Source: Bacteroidota bacterium
GTDB taxonomy: Bacteria; Bacteroidota; Bacteroidia; Bacteroidales; FEN-979
Length of the DNA stretch: 34,159 bases
Assembly (NCBI GenBank): GCA_026391715.1
Contig: JAPLDO010000088.1
Coordinates: 1-34,159, forward strand
Direction: 5' to 3'
The notes under the pieces were generated by a model that did no database searches, was not told the origin of the DNA, and was given only the letters and a program-made list of their open reading frames with translations. Shown one piece after another: positions 7,883-14,273 of the stretch (positions are counted from its first letter, which is position 1; every line of letters begins with the position of its first letter). The position numbers were made by a program, and so were the translations under genes.

Positions 7883-8680
7883 TTACTTTTTAAGGTTGAT
7901 GGAAAAGTGATCCCAATCCAAACCAATGGTAAATGATTCGCGAAAAAGTTCCAGTTCCTGCGACGAAAATGAGATGGTGCGCACCTCCTGGCTTTCTCCT
8001 GCAATAAAGAGTACGTTTCCTTCTGCATTAATTGCCATCGAATCGCCCGAATGCCAGATATCCTGACCATCTTTTCCGATTCTGTTAACTCCTACTACAC
8101 AAGCCTGATTTTCGATAGCCCTCGCCATTAGTAACGTTTTCCATATTTGCGAGCGACTTGCAGGCCAGTTGGCAAGGTTTACCAGAAGGTCGTAGCCATA
8201 TACGCCATCGGTACAAATATTCTTGCTCCATACCGGAAAACGCAGGTCGTAGCATATCAGCGGTAATATTTTCCATCCATTCACATTGAAAACCCGATGG
8301 GAATTTCCCCGCGTCAGAATTTGAAATTCCTCGCTTAACCTGAACAGGTGACGTTTGTTATAAGTTTCAAAATGGCCGTCGGGATGCATACATACCAAAC
8401 GGTTATAATAGTTAGATTCTTCGCTAATCATAAGCGTTGCCATTATGGCGGCGTCTTTTTCGCCCGCCATCCTGCGCAGAAACTGCATGGAAATCCCGTG
8501 AATGTCCTCAGAACACAAATCGGGATTCATAGAAAATCCGGTATTAAAAACTTCCGGTAAAAGTATGAGATCGGTTGGATCAGGAATTCGGTTAATCAGA
8601 TAGCCAAAATGTTCAAGATTCTTCTGAGGTTCTTCCCAGAATATATTTGATTGAATAAGCGTTACGCGGAGATCCTGCAT
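7883..8680 (-). CDS. Nitrilase-superfamily amidase (omega-amidase / YafV-like)
   Basis: A 265-residue carbon-nitrogen hydrolase with the complete catalytic triad: E43 in LLPEVFNTGF, K109 in YNKRHLF and C143 in PLICYDLRFPVW. The text FSMNP near the glutamate and RFPVW after the cysteine are characteristic of the omega-amidase branch, which hydrolyses 2-oxoglutaramate or 2-oxosuccinamate and thus repairs side products of glutamine and asparagine transamination. It is cytosolic, with no signal peptide. It is the first gene of the minus-strand run and is only 2 bp from the glycosyltransferase start; the functional link to envelope genes is unclear and may be simple cotranscription. Substrate is inferred from family resemblance. 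Confidence 0.88.
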   Translation of the reverse strand: MQDLRVTLIQSNIFWEEPQKNLEHFGYLINRIPDPTDLILLPEVFNTGFSMNPDLCSEDIHGISMQFLRRMAGEKDAAIMATLMISEESNYYNRLVCMHPDGHFETYNKRHLFRLSEEFQILTRGNSHRVFNVNGWKILPLICYDLRFPVWSKNICTDGVYGYDLLVNLANWPASRSQIWKTLLMARAIENQACVVGVNRIGKDGQDIWHSGDSMAINAEGNVLFIAGESQEVRTISFSSQELELFRESFTIGLDWDHFSINLKK

Positions 8681-8741
8681 GGTTTTCGTATTAAAATCAA
8701 GGTAAAGATAAAAATATCTGCGATGTCACGCCGGAAAATTT

Positions 8742-8749
8742 TAATTTTG
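8742..8749 (+). promoter_or_regulatory. Putative -7 promoter element for pgk
   Basis: TAATTTTG matches TAnnTTTG and lies 26 bp before the pgk ATG, inside the 95-bp gap between divergent genes. No good -33 TTTG is visible at standard spacing. Confidence 0.45.
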
Positions 8750-8775
8750 CAGGAAGAACTTAAACGAAGTAAAAC

Positions 8776-9966
8776 ATGCAAACAATTGACAATTATAATT
8801 TTAGCGGTAAAAAAATCCTGATTCGCGTTGATTTTAATGTACCGATGAATGCACAATTTCAAATCACCGATACCACCCGGATAGATGCAACCATACCAAC
8901 TATAAACAAAATACTCAGTGGGGGCGGATCGGTGATCCTGATGTCGCACCTGGGTCGCCCAAAAGGTGGTTATGAAGATAAATTCTCGCTGAAACATCTG
9001 GTTCCATACCTGTCAAAAAAACTGAACCTCACCGTCAAATTTGCCGATGATTGCATTGGACAGTCGGCAATTGACCTTGCCGGTTCACTCCACCCGGGCG
9101 ATGTTCTTCTGCTCGAAAACCTCCGCTTTTACAAGGAGGAGGAGAAAGGCGATCGCGAATTTGCAAAGAAACTGGCGGCGCTGGGCGATATATATGTTAA
9201 CGACGCTTTTGGAACCGCTCATCGCGCCCACGCCTCTACGGCTATCATTGCCGATTTTTTCCCAACGGCAAAAATGTTCGGGTATGTGATGTCCAATGAA
9301 ATCATTGCTATTGATAAGTGTTTGAAAGACGGCAAACGTCCTTTCACAGCAATCCTCGGCGGCGCCAAGGTTTCTACTAAGATTGAGATCATCAACCATT
9401 TGATGGACAAGGTTGACAATCTGATTATCGGAGGCGGAATGATGTTTACCTTTATCAAGGCTTTGGGCGGCGATATCGGCTCCTCGATGGTTGAGGAAGA
9501 TTATGTAGATCTCGCTAAAAATATTGTGGAGGGCGCCAAATCCATTGGCGTTAATCTTTACATTCCTCCAGATGCCGTTCTTGCCGACGCTTTCTCTAAC
9601 GACGCCAACAAAAAAACAAGCAGCGCTTACGATATTCAGGTTCCCTGGATGGGACTCGACATTGGCCCTTCAGCCTGTCAGAAATTTGCTCACGTAATTG
9701 AGCAGTCGGGTACAATTCTTTGGAATGGTCCGATGGGTGTTTTTGAAATGAACAACTACGAAGAAGGAACTAAATTCGTCGCTCTTGAACTCGCGAAAGC
9801 CACTGAAAACGGAGCTTTTACTCTTGTTGGCGGAGGCGATTCGGTAGCCGCCATAAATAAATACAACCTTGCCGACAAGGTAAGCTATGTCTCCACCGGC
9901 GGTGGCGCCATGCTCGAATACATCGAAGGCAAAGAACTCCCCGGCATCAAAGCCATCAGGGGATAA
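8776..9966 (+). CDS. pgk: Phosphoglycerate kinase
   Basis: A 396-residue enzyme of the usual length for bacterial PGK. It contains the signature [10 protein letters not shown] (R17-P23), the substrate-binding [18 protein letters not shown] and [13 protein letters not shown] in the N-domain, GGAKVSTKI at the hinge, and the nucleotide-binding NGPMGVFE plus GGGDSVAA in the C-domain. It catalyses 1,3-bisphosphoglycerate + ADP to 3-phosphoglycerate + ATP in glycolysis and gluconeogenesis. The stop codon shares a base with the start of the downstream glycosyltransferase (TAATG), an unusual partnership for a housekeeping glycolytic gene. Promoter and divergent layout suggest it leads a two-gene transcript. 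Confidence 0.98.
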   Translation: MQTIDNYNFSGKKILIRVDFNVPMNAQFQITDTTRIDATIPTINKILSGGGSVILMSHLGRPKGGYEDKFSLKHLVPYLSKKLNLTVKFADDCIGQSAIDLAGSLHPGDVLLLENLRFYKEEEKGDREFAKKLAALGDIYVNDAFGTAHRAHASTAIIADFFPTAKMFGYVMSNEIIAIDKCLKDGKRPFTAILGGAKVSTKIEIINHLMDKVDNLIIGGGMMFTFIKALGGDIGSSMVEEDYVDLAKNIVEGAKSIGVNLYIPPDAVLADAFSNDANKKTSSAYDIQVPWMGLDIGPSACQKFAHVIEQSGTILWNGPMGVFEMNNYEEGTKFVALELAKATENGAFTLVGGGDSVAAINKYNLADKVSYVSTGGGAMLEYIEGKELPGIKAIRG

Positions 9967-11048
9967 TGCGCATCATTCTCAGCCGGACAGACAGCATTGG
10001 GGATGTGGTTCTCACACTCCCCATGGCAAGCGCGCTGAAACAGACTTTTCCCGATTGTACAATTATTTTTCTTGGACGTGAATATACCCGACCGGTAGTG
10101 GAGTTGTGCCGGTTTGTGGATGAGTTTGTGGTTTGGGATGTGGGAGTTCAAAGTTCAAGGTTCAAGGTTCAAAGTTCAAAGTTCAAAGTTCCGTATTATT
10201 CAATTGATTTGCTGAGAGATTTGAAGGCTGACGCGATCATCCATGTTTTCCCCGTGGAGGAGATTTGCAGGGCAGCCAAACGGGCTGGGATTCCAATACG
10301 GATTGCGACAGCCCGGCGGTTTTTTACTTGGTGTACGTGCAACCGGCTACTCCACATCCCTCGAAAAAATTCCAACCTTCATGAATCGCAACTTAACTTA
10401 AAAATGCTGAAAGGACTGGGAATTAAGAGGGATTTTATGCTTGAAGAAATTTCCGGCATGTATGGTTTGAAAACCGCACAAGAAACTGTACAATTGTACA
10501 ATTATACAAGTGGAGAGGAGCCCAACGCCCCTCGTCCTTCGTCCCTCGTCCCTCGTCCCTCGTCCCTCGTCCTTCACCCCAAATCTAAAGGAAGCGCCCG
10601 CGAATGGGGATTGGAAAACTTTTCCCGGTTGATTGAACTGCTTCCTGCTGAGAAGTTCAATATTCTCATTACCGGCACGAAGGAGGAAGGGATATTGATG
10701 AAGGAATTTCTGGAACAGAACAAGGGCAGAGTCACTGACTTAACCGGGAAATTGAACCTTTACGAATTAATCGAACTGATTAGATCGAGTGACGCCTTGG
10801 TAGCCGCCAGCACTGGTCCACTGCACATAGCCGCAGCGCTGGGTATCCGCGCTATCGGGTTATACGCGCCGATGCGGACAATCTTTCCGCAACGCTGGGC
10901 GCCGGTGGGAACAAATGCCACTTTTCTGGTTATTGATAAAACCTGTAACGACTGCCGCAAAAATATGGATTGTCATTGCATCCGCAGCATTACGCCGGAA
11001 GCCGTCGCTGAAAAACTGACCAAATATTTCTCGCTTGTTAAACCATGA
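9966..11048 (+). CDS. Heptosyltransferase-like family 9 glycosyltransferase, with two repeat-encoded insertions
   Basis: A 360-residue GT-B enzyme resembling ADP-heptose:LPS heptosyltransferases. N-terminal [20 protein letters not shown] is the canonical start; the C-domain has LVLHPKSKGSAREWGLENF and the donor-site motif STGPLHIAAALG, followed by GLYAPMRTIFPQRWAP. Residues about 61-75 (VQSSRFKVQSSKFKV) are encoded by heptamer repeats of GTTCAAA, and residues about 190-203 (RPSSLVPRPSSLVL) by heptamers of TCGTCCC; both lie in inter-strand loop positions and keep the frame, since six 7-bp units equal 14 codons. The core motifs are intact, so activity is plausible. Several cysteines (CNDCRKNMDCHC) near the C-terminus are as seen in some family members. 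It is coupled to pgk by a one-base overlap. Confidence 0.9.
   Translation: MRIILSRTDSIGDVVLTLPMASALKQTFPDCTIIFLGREYTRPVVELCRFVDEFVVWDVGVQSSRFKVQSSKFKVPYYSIDLLRDLKADAIIHVFPVEEICRAAKRAGIPIRIATARRFFTWCTCNRLLHIPRKNSNLHESQLNLKMLKGLGIKRDFMLEEISGMYGLKTAQETVQLYNYTSGEEPNAPRPSSLVPRPSSLVLHPKSKGSAREWGLENFSRLIELLPAEKFNILITGTKEEGILMKEFLEQNKGRVTDLTGKLNLYELIELIRSSDALVAASTGPLHIAAALGIRAIGLYAPMRTIFPQRWAPVGTNATFLVIDKTCNDCRKNMDCHCIRSITPEAVAEKLTKYFSLVKP
10146..10192. repeat. Tandem heptamers (GTTCAAA) inside the heptosyltransferase gene
   Basis: Six units gttcaaa/gttcaag from 10146 to 10187 plus a partial seventh (gttcc). Three units encode 7 residues (VQSSRFK, VQSSKFK). Confidence 0.92.
10532..10573. repeat. Tandem heptamers (TCGTCCC) inside the heptosyltransferase gene
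   Basis: Six consecutive units of tcgtccc/tcgtcct, directly followed by a decayed seventh (tcacccc). The tract encodes the repeated peptide RPSSLVP just before the LHPKSKGSAREW strand. Confidence 0.92.
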
Positions 11049-11604
11049 CTATCTCTCTCGTTTCTCCATTTGGATTTGGATTTGGATCCTGGAATTTGGA
11101 TTCTGGAATTTTAAAAATTATTCCCAGAATCCCAAAAACCACACTTGCTTGTCCAAATCCTTTTCCTTTATATAGTGTTGGAAAGCGTTTGATTTTCCGA
11201 AGGCTTTTTAACCCCAAAATCATACCTGCAATAGCAAATGGAATTCCAATAAGTGGGATAAACCCGAATAATGATAATACAAACCCCGTCAAGCCAAAAT
11301 TTTCAGCTTTTCGTATGTCAGGAAGGATGGTATCAATTTGCGCCATCGCAACACTACGAATAATACTGGTATCGTACAGTAACATATAAAAAAGGGTATT
11401 GTGGCGTTGTGAAAGGATCTGAACTATCTTTTCTTCTCCGTTCGTAAATTTGATAATCCGTGTGGCTGGGAGATCAAAGGTTATTGAGTCTGCTATTGTT
11501 TTAGTTTTAATGGAATCCGGGTAAAAGTCAGAAGTTATGTCCCTCCGACGCTCTTTTGCGGAGATAATCACGTAATTGGATGTGATAACGCGATTGTCAC
11601 TCAT
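11038..11604 (-). CDS. DUF4190-like two-TM protein, downstream portion of an interrupted lipoprotein gene
   Basis: 188 residues from the ATG at 11604. The C-terminal half has two hydrophobic segments (about residues 104-128, FGLTGFVLSLFGFIPL onward, and about 150-166, ASVVFGILGIIF) separated by LGLKSLRKIKRF, the layout of DUF4190-type membrane domains. The N-terminal part (SNYVIISAKERRRDITSD) is soluble and unrecognised. The same frame stays open upstream for 90 codons to a TAA that directly follows a lipoprotein signal (see 11605-11931), so this ORF is probably the 3' part of a longer gene. The extreme C-terminus (ESKFQDPNPNPN) is encoded by a degenerate ATTTGG/TCCTGGA repeat tract. The 3' end overlaps the convergent heptosyltransferase by 11 bp. 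Function unknown. Confidence 0.6.
   Translation of the reverse strand: MSDNRVITSNYVIISAKERRRDITSDFYPDSIKTKTIADSITFDLPATRIIKFTNGEEKIVQILSQRHNTLFYMLLYDTSIIRSVAMAQIDTILPDIRKAENFGLTGFVLSLFGFIPLIGIPFAIAGMILGLKSLRKIKRFPTLYKGKGFGQASVVFGILGIIFKIPESKFQDPNPNPNGETREIVMV
11069..11110. repeat. Degenerate short repeat tract at the 3' end of the DUF4190-like gene
   Basis: Three atttgg hexamers are followed by two copies of a tcctggaatttgga/ttctggaatttta-type unit. They encode the proline- and asparagine-rich tail of the minus-strand protein. Confidence 0.6.
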
Positions 11605-11931
11605 CGAAAAGAGGGCTGGTTCGTTTGAGGTTGAAGCGATTAAATTTTCGTTGTTGGAGGATGTAACCGGTAAGATTTTAAGGATCTCAGGTTCTGAATA
11701 ATTCTGTGCTAATCTCCTGTCATCAGAAGTTGTTTGTTGCGTTCTTCCGGAATATTTTAAATGGTTTGTGGGAGATTTAACCGTAGCTATTCTGCGATTT
11801 TCAATTTGATAACGATTGGAATAGGATACAGCGCCATTCTTATACTGCCTTGTTGTTGTGGAAAACTGTGACCTTTAACAAGCCCAGCCTACCAGAAACA
11901 GCGTTACAAAAAGGATGTAAAATTTTTTCAT
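11605..11931 (-). pseudogene. 5' part of the same gene: lipoprotein signal followed by an in-frame TAA
   Basis: The ATG at 11931 encodes MKKFYILFVTLFLVGWAC, a lipoprotein-type signal peptide ending in cysteine. The next codon (11877-11875) is TAA. After it the frame continues without interruption for 90 codons (RSQFSTTTRQYKNGAVSYSN onward) into the ORF starting at 11604, and 11931 is exactly 109 codons upstream of 11604. The simplest reading is a 296-residue lipoprotein with a C-terminal DUF4190-like domain, broken by one nonsense substitution or by a sequencing or assembly error. True readthrough is possible but unsupported. Confidence 0.65.
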
Positions 11932-12086
11932 AGATTTAACTTGTTAAAGGTAACTATTTTAACTGTATTTATAATCTTCTCTACCTGCTCAATCTAACAC
12001 CCGTCACACACTCAAAACGACCCGCTCACTTTGCCGATTTTCAAGCAGGCAATTATATTTCTGAAAACCAAGATTAGGCTATTCCT

Positions 12087-12674
12087 TCATTTCAATATGC
12101 GGCCCATTTTGAACAACCCATTGCTGTTAATATATGTTGCGATTATTATTCCGGTAATTCCACCTGCAAGCGCCGGTATCCCAATGGCTGGTATAAGCCA
12201 TGAAGCGGTTGTTTGTCCTTTGGCTTTTACATATACTTCTGCATTTTGAATTGCAGAAAAAGCAATCTGTATCTTTCCGCTGTCGTATTTTTCTGGAACA
12301 ACTGAATCCGATAGATAAAGGTGAACTTCTTCAAGCACGAATAATTCATTTGGTTTCTTGTCTTTAATGTACCTGTTGCCGCCCGTTGGTTTTGTAGTCA
12401 GAAATTTATAGCGATTGTAGGGTAAAACAGAAAGTTCGCCATAAAGCGTGTTGTTCGAGATAACGGGTTTGGAAAAATGCCACGCTTTATCTCTTTGGTG
12501 TAAAATAATGTACTTGTTCAGGGAGTCGAACTTTTTCACCTCGTGAGTAGTAACCTTGGTTACGGTTTGGACTTTATAATAGTATTTGCACCCCTGAAAT
12601 GAAATCGCAAAAAGCAGCGCAATGGCAATGCGGACTACTGACATTTTGATCAGTTGTACTTTAATTTTTTTCAT
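12087..12674 (-). CDS. Hypothetical lipoprotein with a C-terminal membrane segment
   Basis: 195 residues. An N-terminal basic region and hydrophobic stretch end in SFQGC (C29), a plausible lipobox. The middle is soluble, and near the C-terminus ASWLIPAIGIPALAGGITGI (about 162-181) is a glycine-rich hydrophobic helix. The pattern of a lipid anchor plus a C-terminal membrane helix resembles the neighbouring interrupted lipoprotein, 155 bp away on the same strand, so the two may be paralogues in layout if not in sequence. An alternative ATG at residue 11 would shorten the signal. I do not recognise a family. Confidence 0.7.
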   Translation of the reverse strand: MKKIKVQLIKMSVVRIAIALLFAISFQGCKYYYKVQTVTKVTTHEVKKFDSLNKYIILHQRDKAWHFSKPVISNNTLYGELSVLPYNRYKFLTTKPTGGNRYIKDKKPNELFVLEEVHLYLSDSVVPEKYDSGKIQIAFSAIQNAEVYVKAKGQTTASWLIPAIGIPALAGGITGIIIATYINSNGLFKMGRILK

Positions 12675-12857
12675 GGTGTATGTTGTTGGTTAACTGTGTA
12701 AATATATGGCAGAAAGCTGGTTAATCATAATTGCTTTTTTCCTCGGACGGGACATTGTTTGCGAAAAATCCAAAATCAAAGTTTAGCAGTAGCAGACTCC
12801 AAACAATAAATGCAAAATCAATCCGATACGATTATTTTTTTGCATATATCAAGAAAT

Positions 12858-13102
12858 TTAGGTCCCGATTAAATTGCCCGGCATCAAAATTTGCCCGGCT
12901 TCCACCATCCTTTTACCCATAAATCGCACAATATAAACTCCAGTGGAAAATGGTAAAACGTTTTCCAAAACCTCTTTGGCGGAAGGTAAACCCGGCAGGC
13001 GTCGGATGCATTATTAAAAGTTTTCAGTTCGGAGATACTGATCAGGGAATAATCTTGATCGAATACATAATCGGCAAAAACGGAGACGGTGACTTTGACA
13101 GC
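12858..13102 (-). pseudogene. Fragment of a secreted Bacteroidota protein C-terminus, frameshifted
   Basis: Directly behind the queD stop, one frame reads VKVTVSVFADYVFDQDYSLI then SISELKTF. This resembles the conserved tail text of Bacteroidota secreted fibre-like proteins (EVKVTVS..ADFVFD..Y.L.SL.E.E.FI). Around 12995-13015 the frame must shift, giving RLPGLPSAKEVLEN, the expected continuation (HLPxIPSxxE). The same frame runs on to STGVYIVRFMGKRMVEAG and a stop at 12858-12860, which looks like a type IX secretion C-terminal sorting tail. No start codon or upstream domain remains, so this is a gene fragment. The stretch 12675-12857 upstream of the lipoprotein gene holds no gene I can support. 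Confidence 0.55.
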
Positions 13103-13103
13103 T

Positions 13104-13550
13104 TTAATTATCTTGCGCAAACCATTCAGCGTAAGAGGTGGCGGTTTCACGCAAACGCAAGCTGAATAAAGTAATTGCAGGCGGAAGTAGTTTTCTGATC
13201 CGTTCTGCAAAATCAATTAAAATATTTTCACTGGTAGGTTGATAGGGGACCAAAAGAACGTTGGAAAACGGCTCGCCTGATTGCAATAAATCTTCGCCGC
13301 CCATTGCGGAATTTAAAATCAGAGCATGATCGAATGGTTCGATAATCTCCTTTTTAATCATTCGCTTCAGGTCTCCAAAATCCATAACCATCCCAAGTTT
13401 GGAAGAATTAGGATCCTTACCGGGCGTTCCGGAAATGGTAACTGACAATTCATAAGAATGTCCATGAACATTCCGGCAGGGACCATCATAACCCTTCAAT
13501 GCATGCGCCGCTTCAAACCGGAATTCTTTGGTAACTCTGATACGCGTCAT
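13104..13550 (-). CDS. queD: 6-carboxytetrahydropterin synthase (PTPS/QueD family)
   Basis: 148 residues, the family's usual size. It shows the zinc-binding histidines in FEAAHAL and HGHSYEL, a cysteine in GPCRNVHGHS that corresponds to the catalytic position, DFGDLK, FDHALILN, PTSENI and the terminal substrate-binding glutamate (LRETATSYAEW). QueD converts 7,8-dihydroneopterin triphosphate to 6-carboxy-5,6,7,8-tetrahydropterin in queuosine and other 7-deazaguanine synthesis. No other queuosine genes are nearby. The upstream side carries a MITE-like insertion starting 20 bp before the ATG, which must affect or supply its promoter region. Confidence 0.93.
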   Translation of the reverse strand: MTRIRVTKEFRFEAAHALKGYDGPCRNVHGHSYELSVTISGTPGKDPNSSKLGMVMDFGDLKRMIKKEIIEPFDHALILNSAMGGEDLLQSGEPFSNVLLVPYQPTSENILIDFAERIRKLLPPAITLFSLRLRETATSYAEWFAQDN

Positions 13551-13569
13551 AAATATGAATATGAAATTA

Positions 13570-13684
13570 CAATAGTGAGCCTACTCCGAAAAAGAAACAA
13601 ATTGGGCTAAAGCCCAGTAACTATCTGTTTATCAATTACCACTACCTTAAGGTAGTGGCAATTCAGGAGTAGGCTCAATAGTGA
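13570..13684. mobile_element. MITE-like palindromic element with 9-bp direct flanking repeats
   Basis: An element of about 97 bp (13579-13675) is bounded by CAATAGTGA at 13570-13578 and again at 13676-13684, a perfect 9-bp direct repeat typical of a target-site duplication. Its ends form an 11-bp perfect inverted repeat, GAGCCTACTCC (13577-13587) and GGAGTAGGCTC (13666-13676). Inside are two further perfect palindromes: TGGGCTAAAGCCCA (13603-13616) and CCACTACCTTAAGGTAGTGG (13639-13658). There is no coding capacity. The structure fits a non-autonomous miniature element or a REP-type unit moved by a transposase elsewhere. Confidence 0.72.
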
Positions 13685-13715
13685 AACTACTCAGAAAAGT
13701 AAATATTTTTATTGG

Positions 13716-13757
13716 TTGAAGCAAACAGCTTCAATTGCCTCCAGCTTTAGCTGGAGG
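13716..13757. repeat. REP-like pair of hairpins between queD and the GAF-domain gene
   Basis: TTGAAGC-AAACA-GCTTCAA (13716-13734) is followed closely by CCTCCAGCT-TT-AGCTGGAGG (13738-13757), a perfect 9-bp stem with a 2-nt loop. The downstream text GCAATCTGCTTTAGCC continues the GCTTTAGC theme. Two adjacent hairpins resemble REP units that are moved by RAYT transposases; alternatively they could protect the 3' ends of converging or cotranscribed messages. Confidence 0.55.
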
Positions 13758-13806
13758 TTAACAAAGATTATAAGCAATCTGCTTTAGCCAAAATTCTTCT
13801 TTCATT

Positions 13807-14259
13807 TCACGAAAAGATCAGTTTTACAATCCTTTCCAGCCATTGAGCGTCAGTTTCGTCAAATGAATTGAGGGATTCACTGTCAACGTCAAGAACCCCG
13901 ACGATTTTGCCGGTCTGATCCCTGACAGGGATAACGATTTCGGATTGTGACCTTGAATCACAGGCGATATGACCCGGAAACTGATCTACATCTGGCACAA
14001 TGATAGTTTTCGCCTGGTCAATACCCGCCCAGCAAACGCCGGTATGTCTCTTTAAAATCTGGCAGGCAAGCGCTCCCTGGTATGTTTTTACAATCAGGTC
14101 GCCATTGTTAAGCAAATAAAACCCTGTCCAGAAAAAACAGTCCATTTTATGATGGATCACGGCAACGATGGTAGCCATGCGGGCATCAGGATCATTGGTT
14201 TTTTGTGTCAGAGTTTCCAACTGATCGTAAAGGCGCCGGTATCGCGCTTCTTTATTCAT
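13807..14259 (-). CDS. msrC: Free methionine-(R)-sulfoxide reductase (GAF domain)
   Basis: A 150-residue single GAF-domain protein. The three cysteines C66 (ACQI), C76 (GVCW) and C100 (IACDS) have spacing 10 and 24, the same as the catalytic and resolving cysteines of the E. coli enzyme YebR/MsrC. FFWTGFYLL, QSEIVIPV and VGVLDVDSE are also family text. It reduces free methionine-R-sulfoxide in the cytosol, using thioredoxin for regeneration. It starts 14 bp after the tnaA stop on the same strand, so the two are probably cotranscribed, which would place oxidised-methionine recovery with amino-acid catabolism. Confidence 0.9.
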   Translation of the reverse strand: MNKEARYRRLYDQLETLTQKTNDPDARMATIVAVIHHKMDCFFWTGFYLLNNGDLIVKTYQGALACQILKRHTGVCWAGIDQAKTIIVPDVDQFPGHIACDSRSQSEIVIPVRDQTGKIVGVLDVDSESLNSFDETDAQWLERIVKLIFS

Positions 14260-14273
14260 ATTGGTTTTGTTAA

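Noticed and set aside
12884-13216. 110-codon minus-strand ORF as a gene
   Set aside because: Its first part overlaps the queD 3' end in another frame; only the part after the queD stop has meaningful text, and that is a frameshifted fragment.
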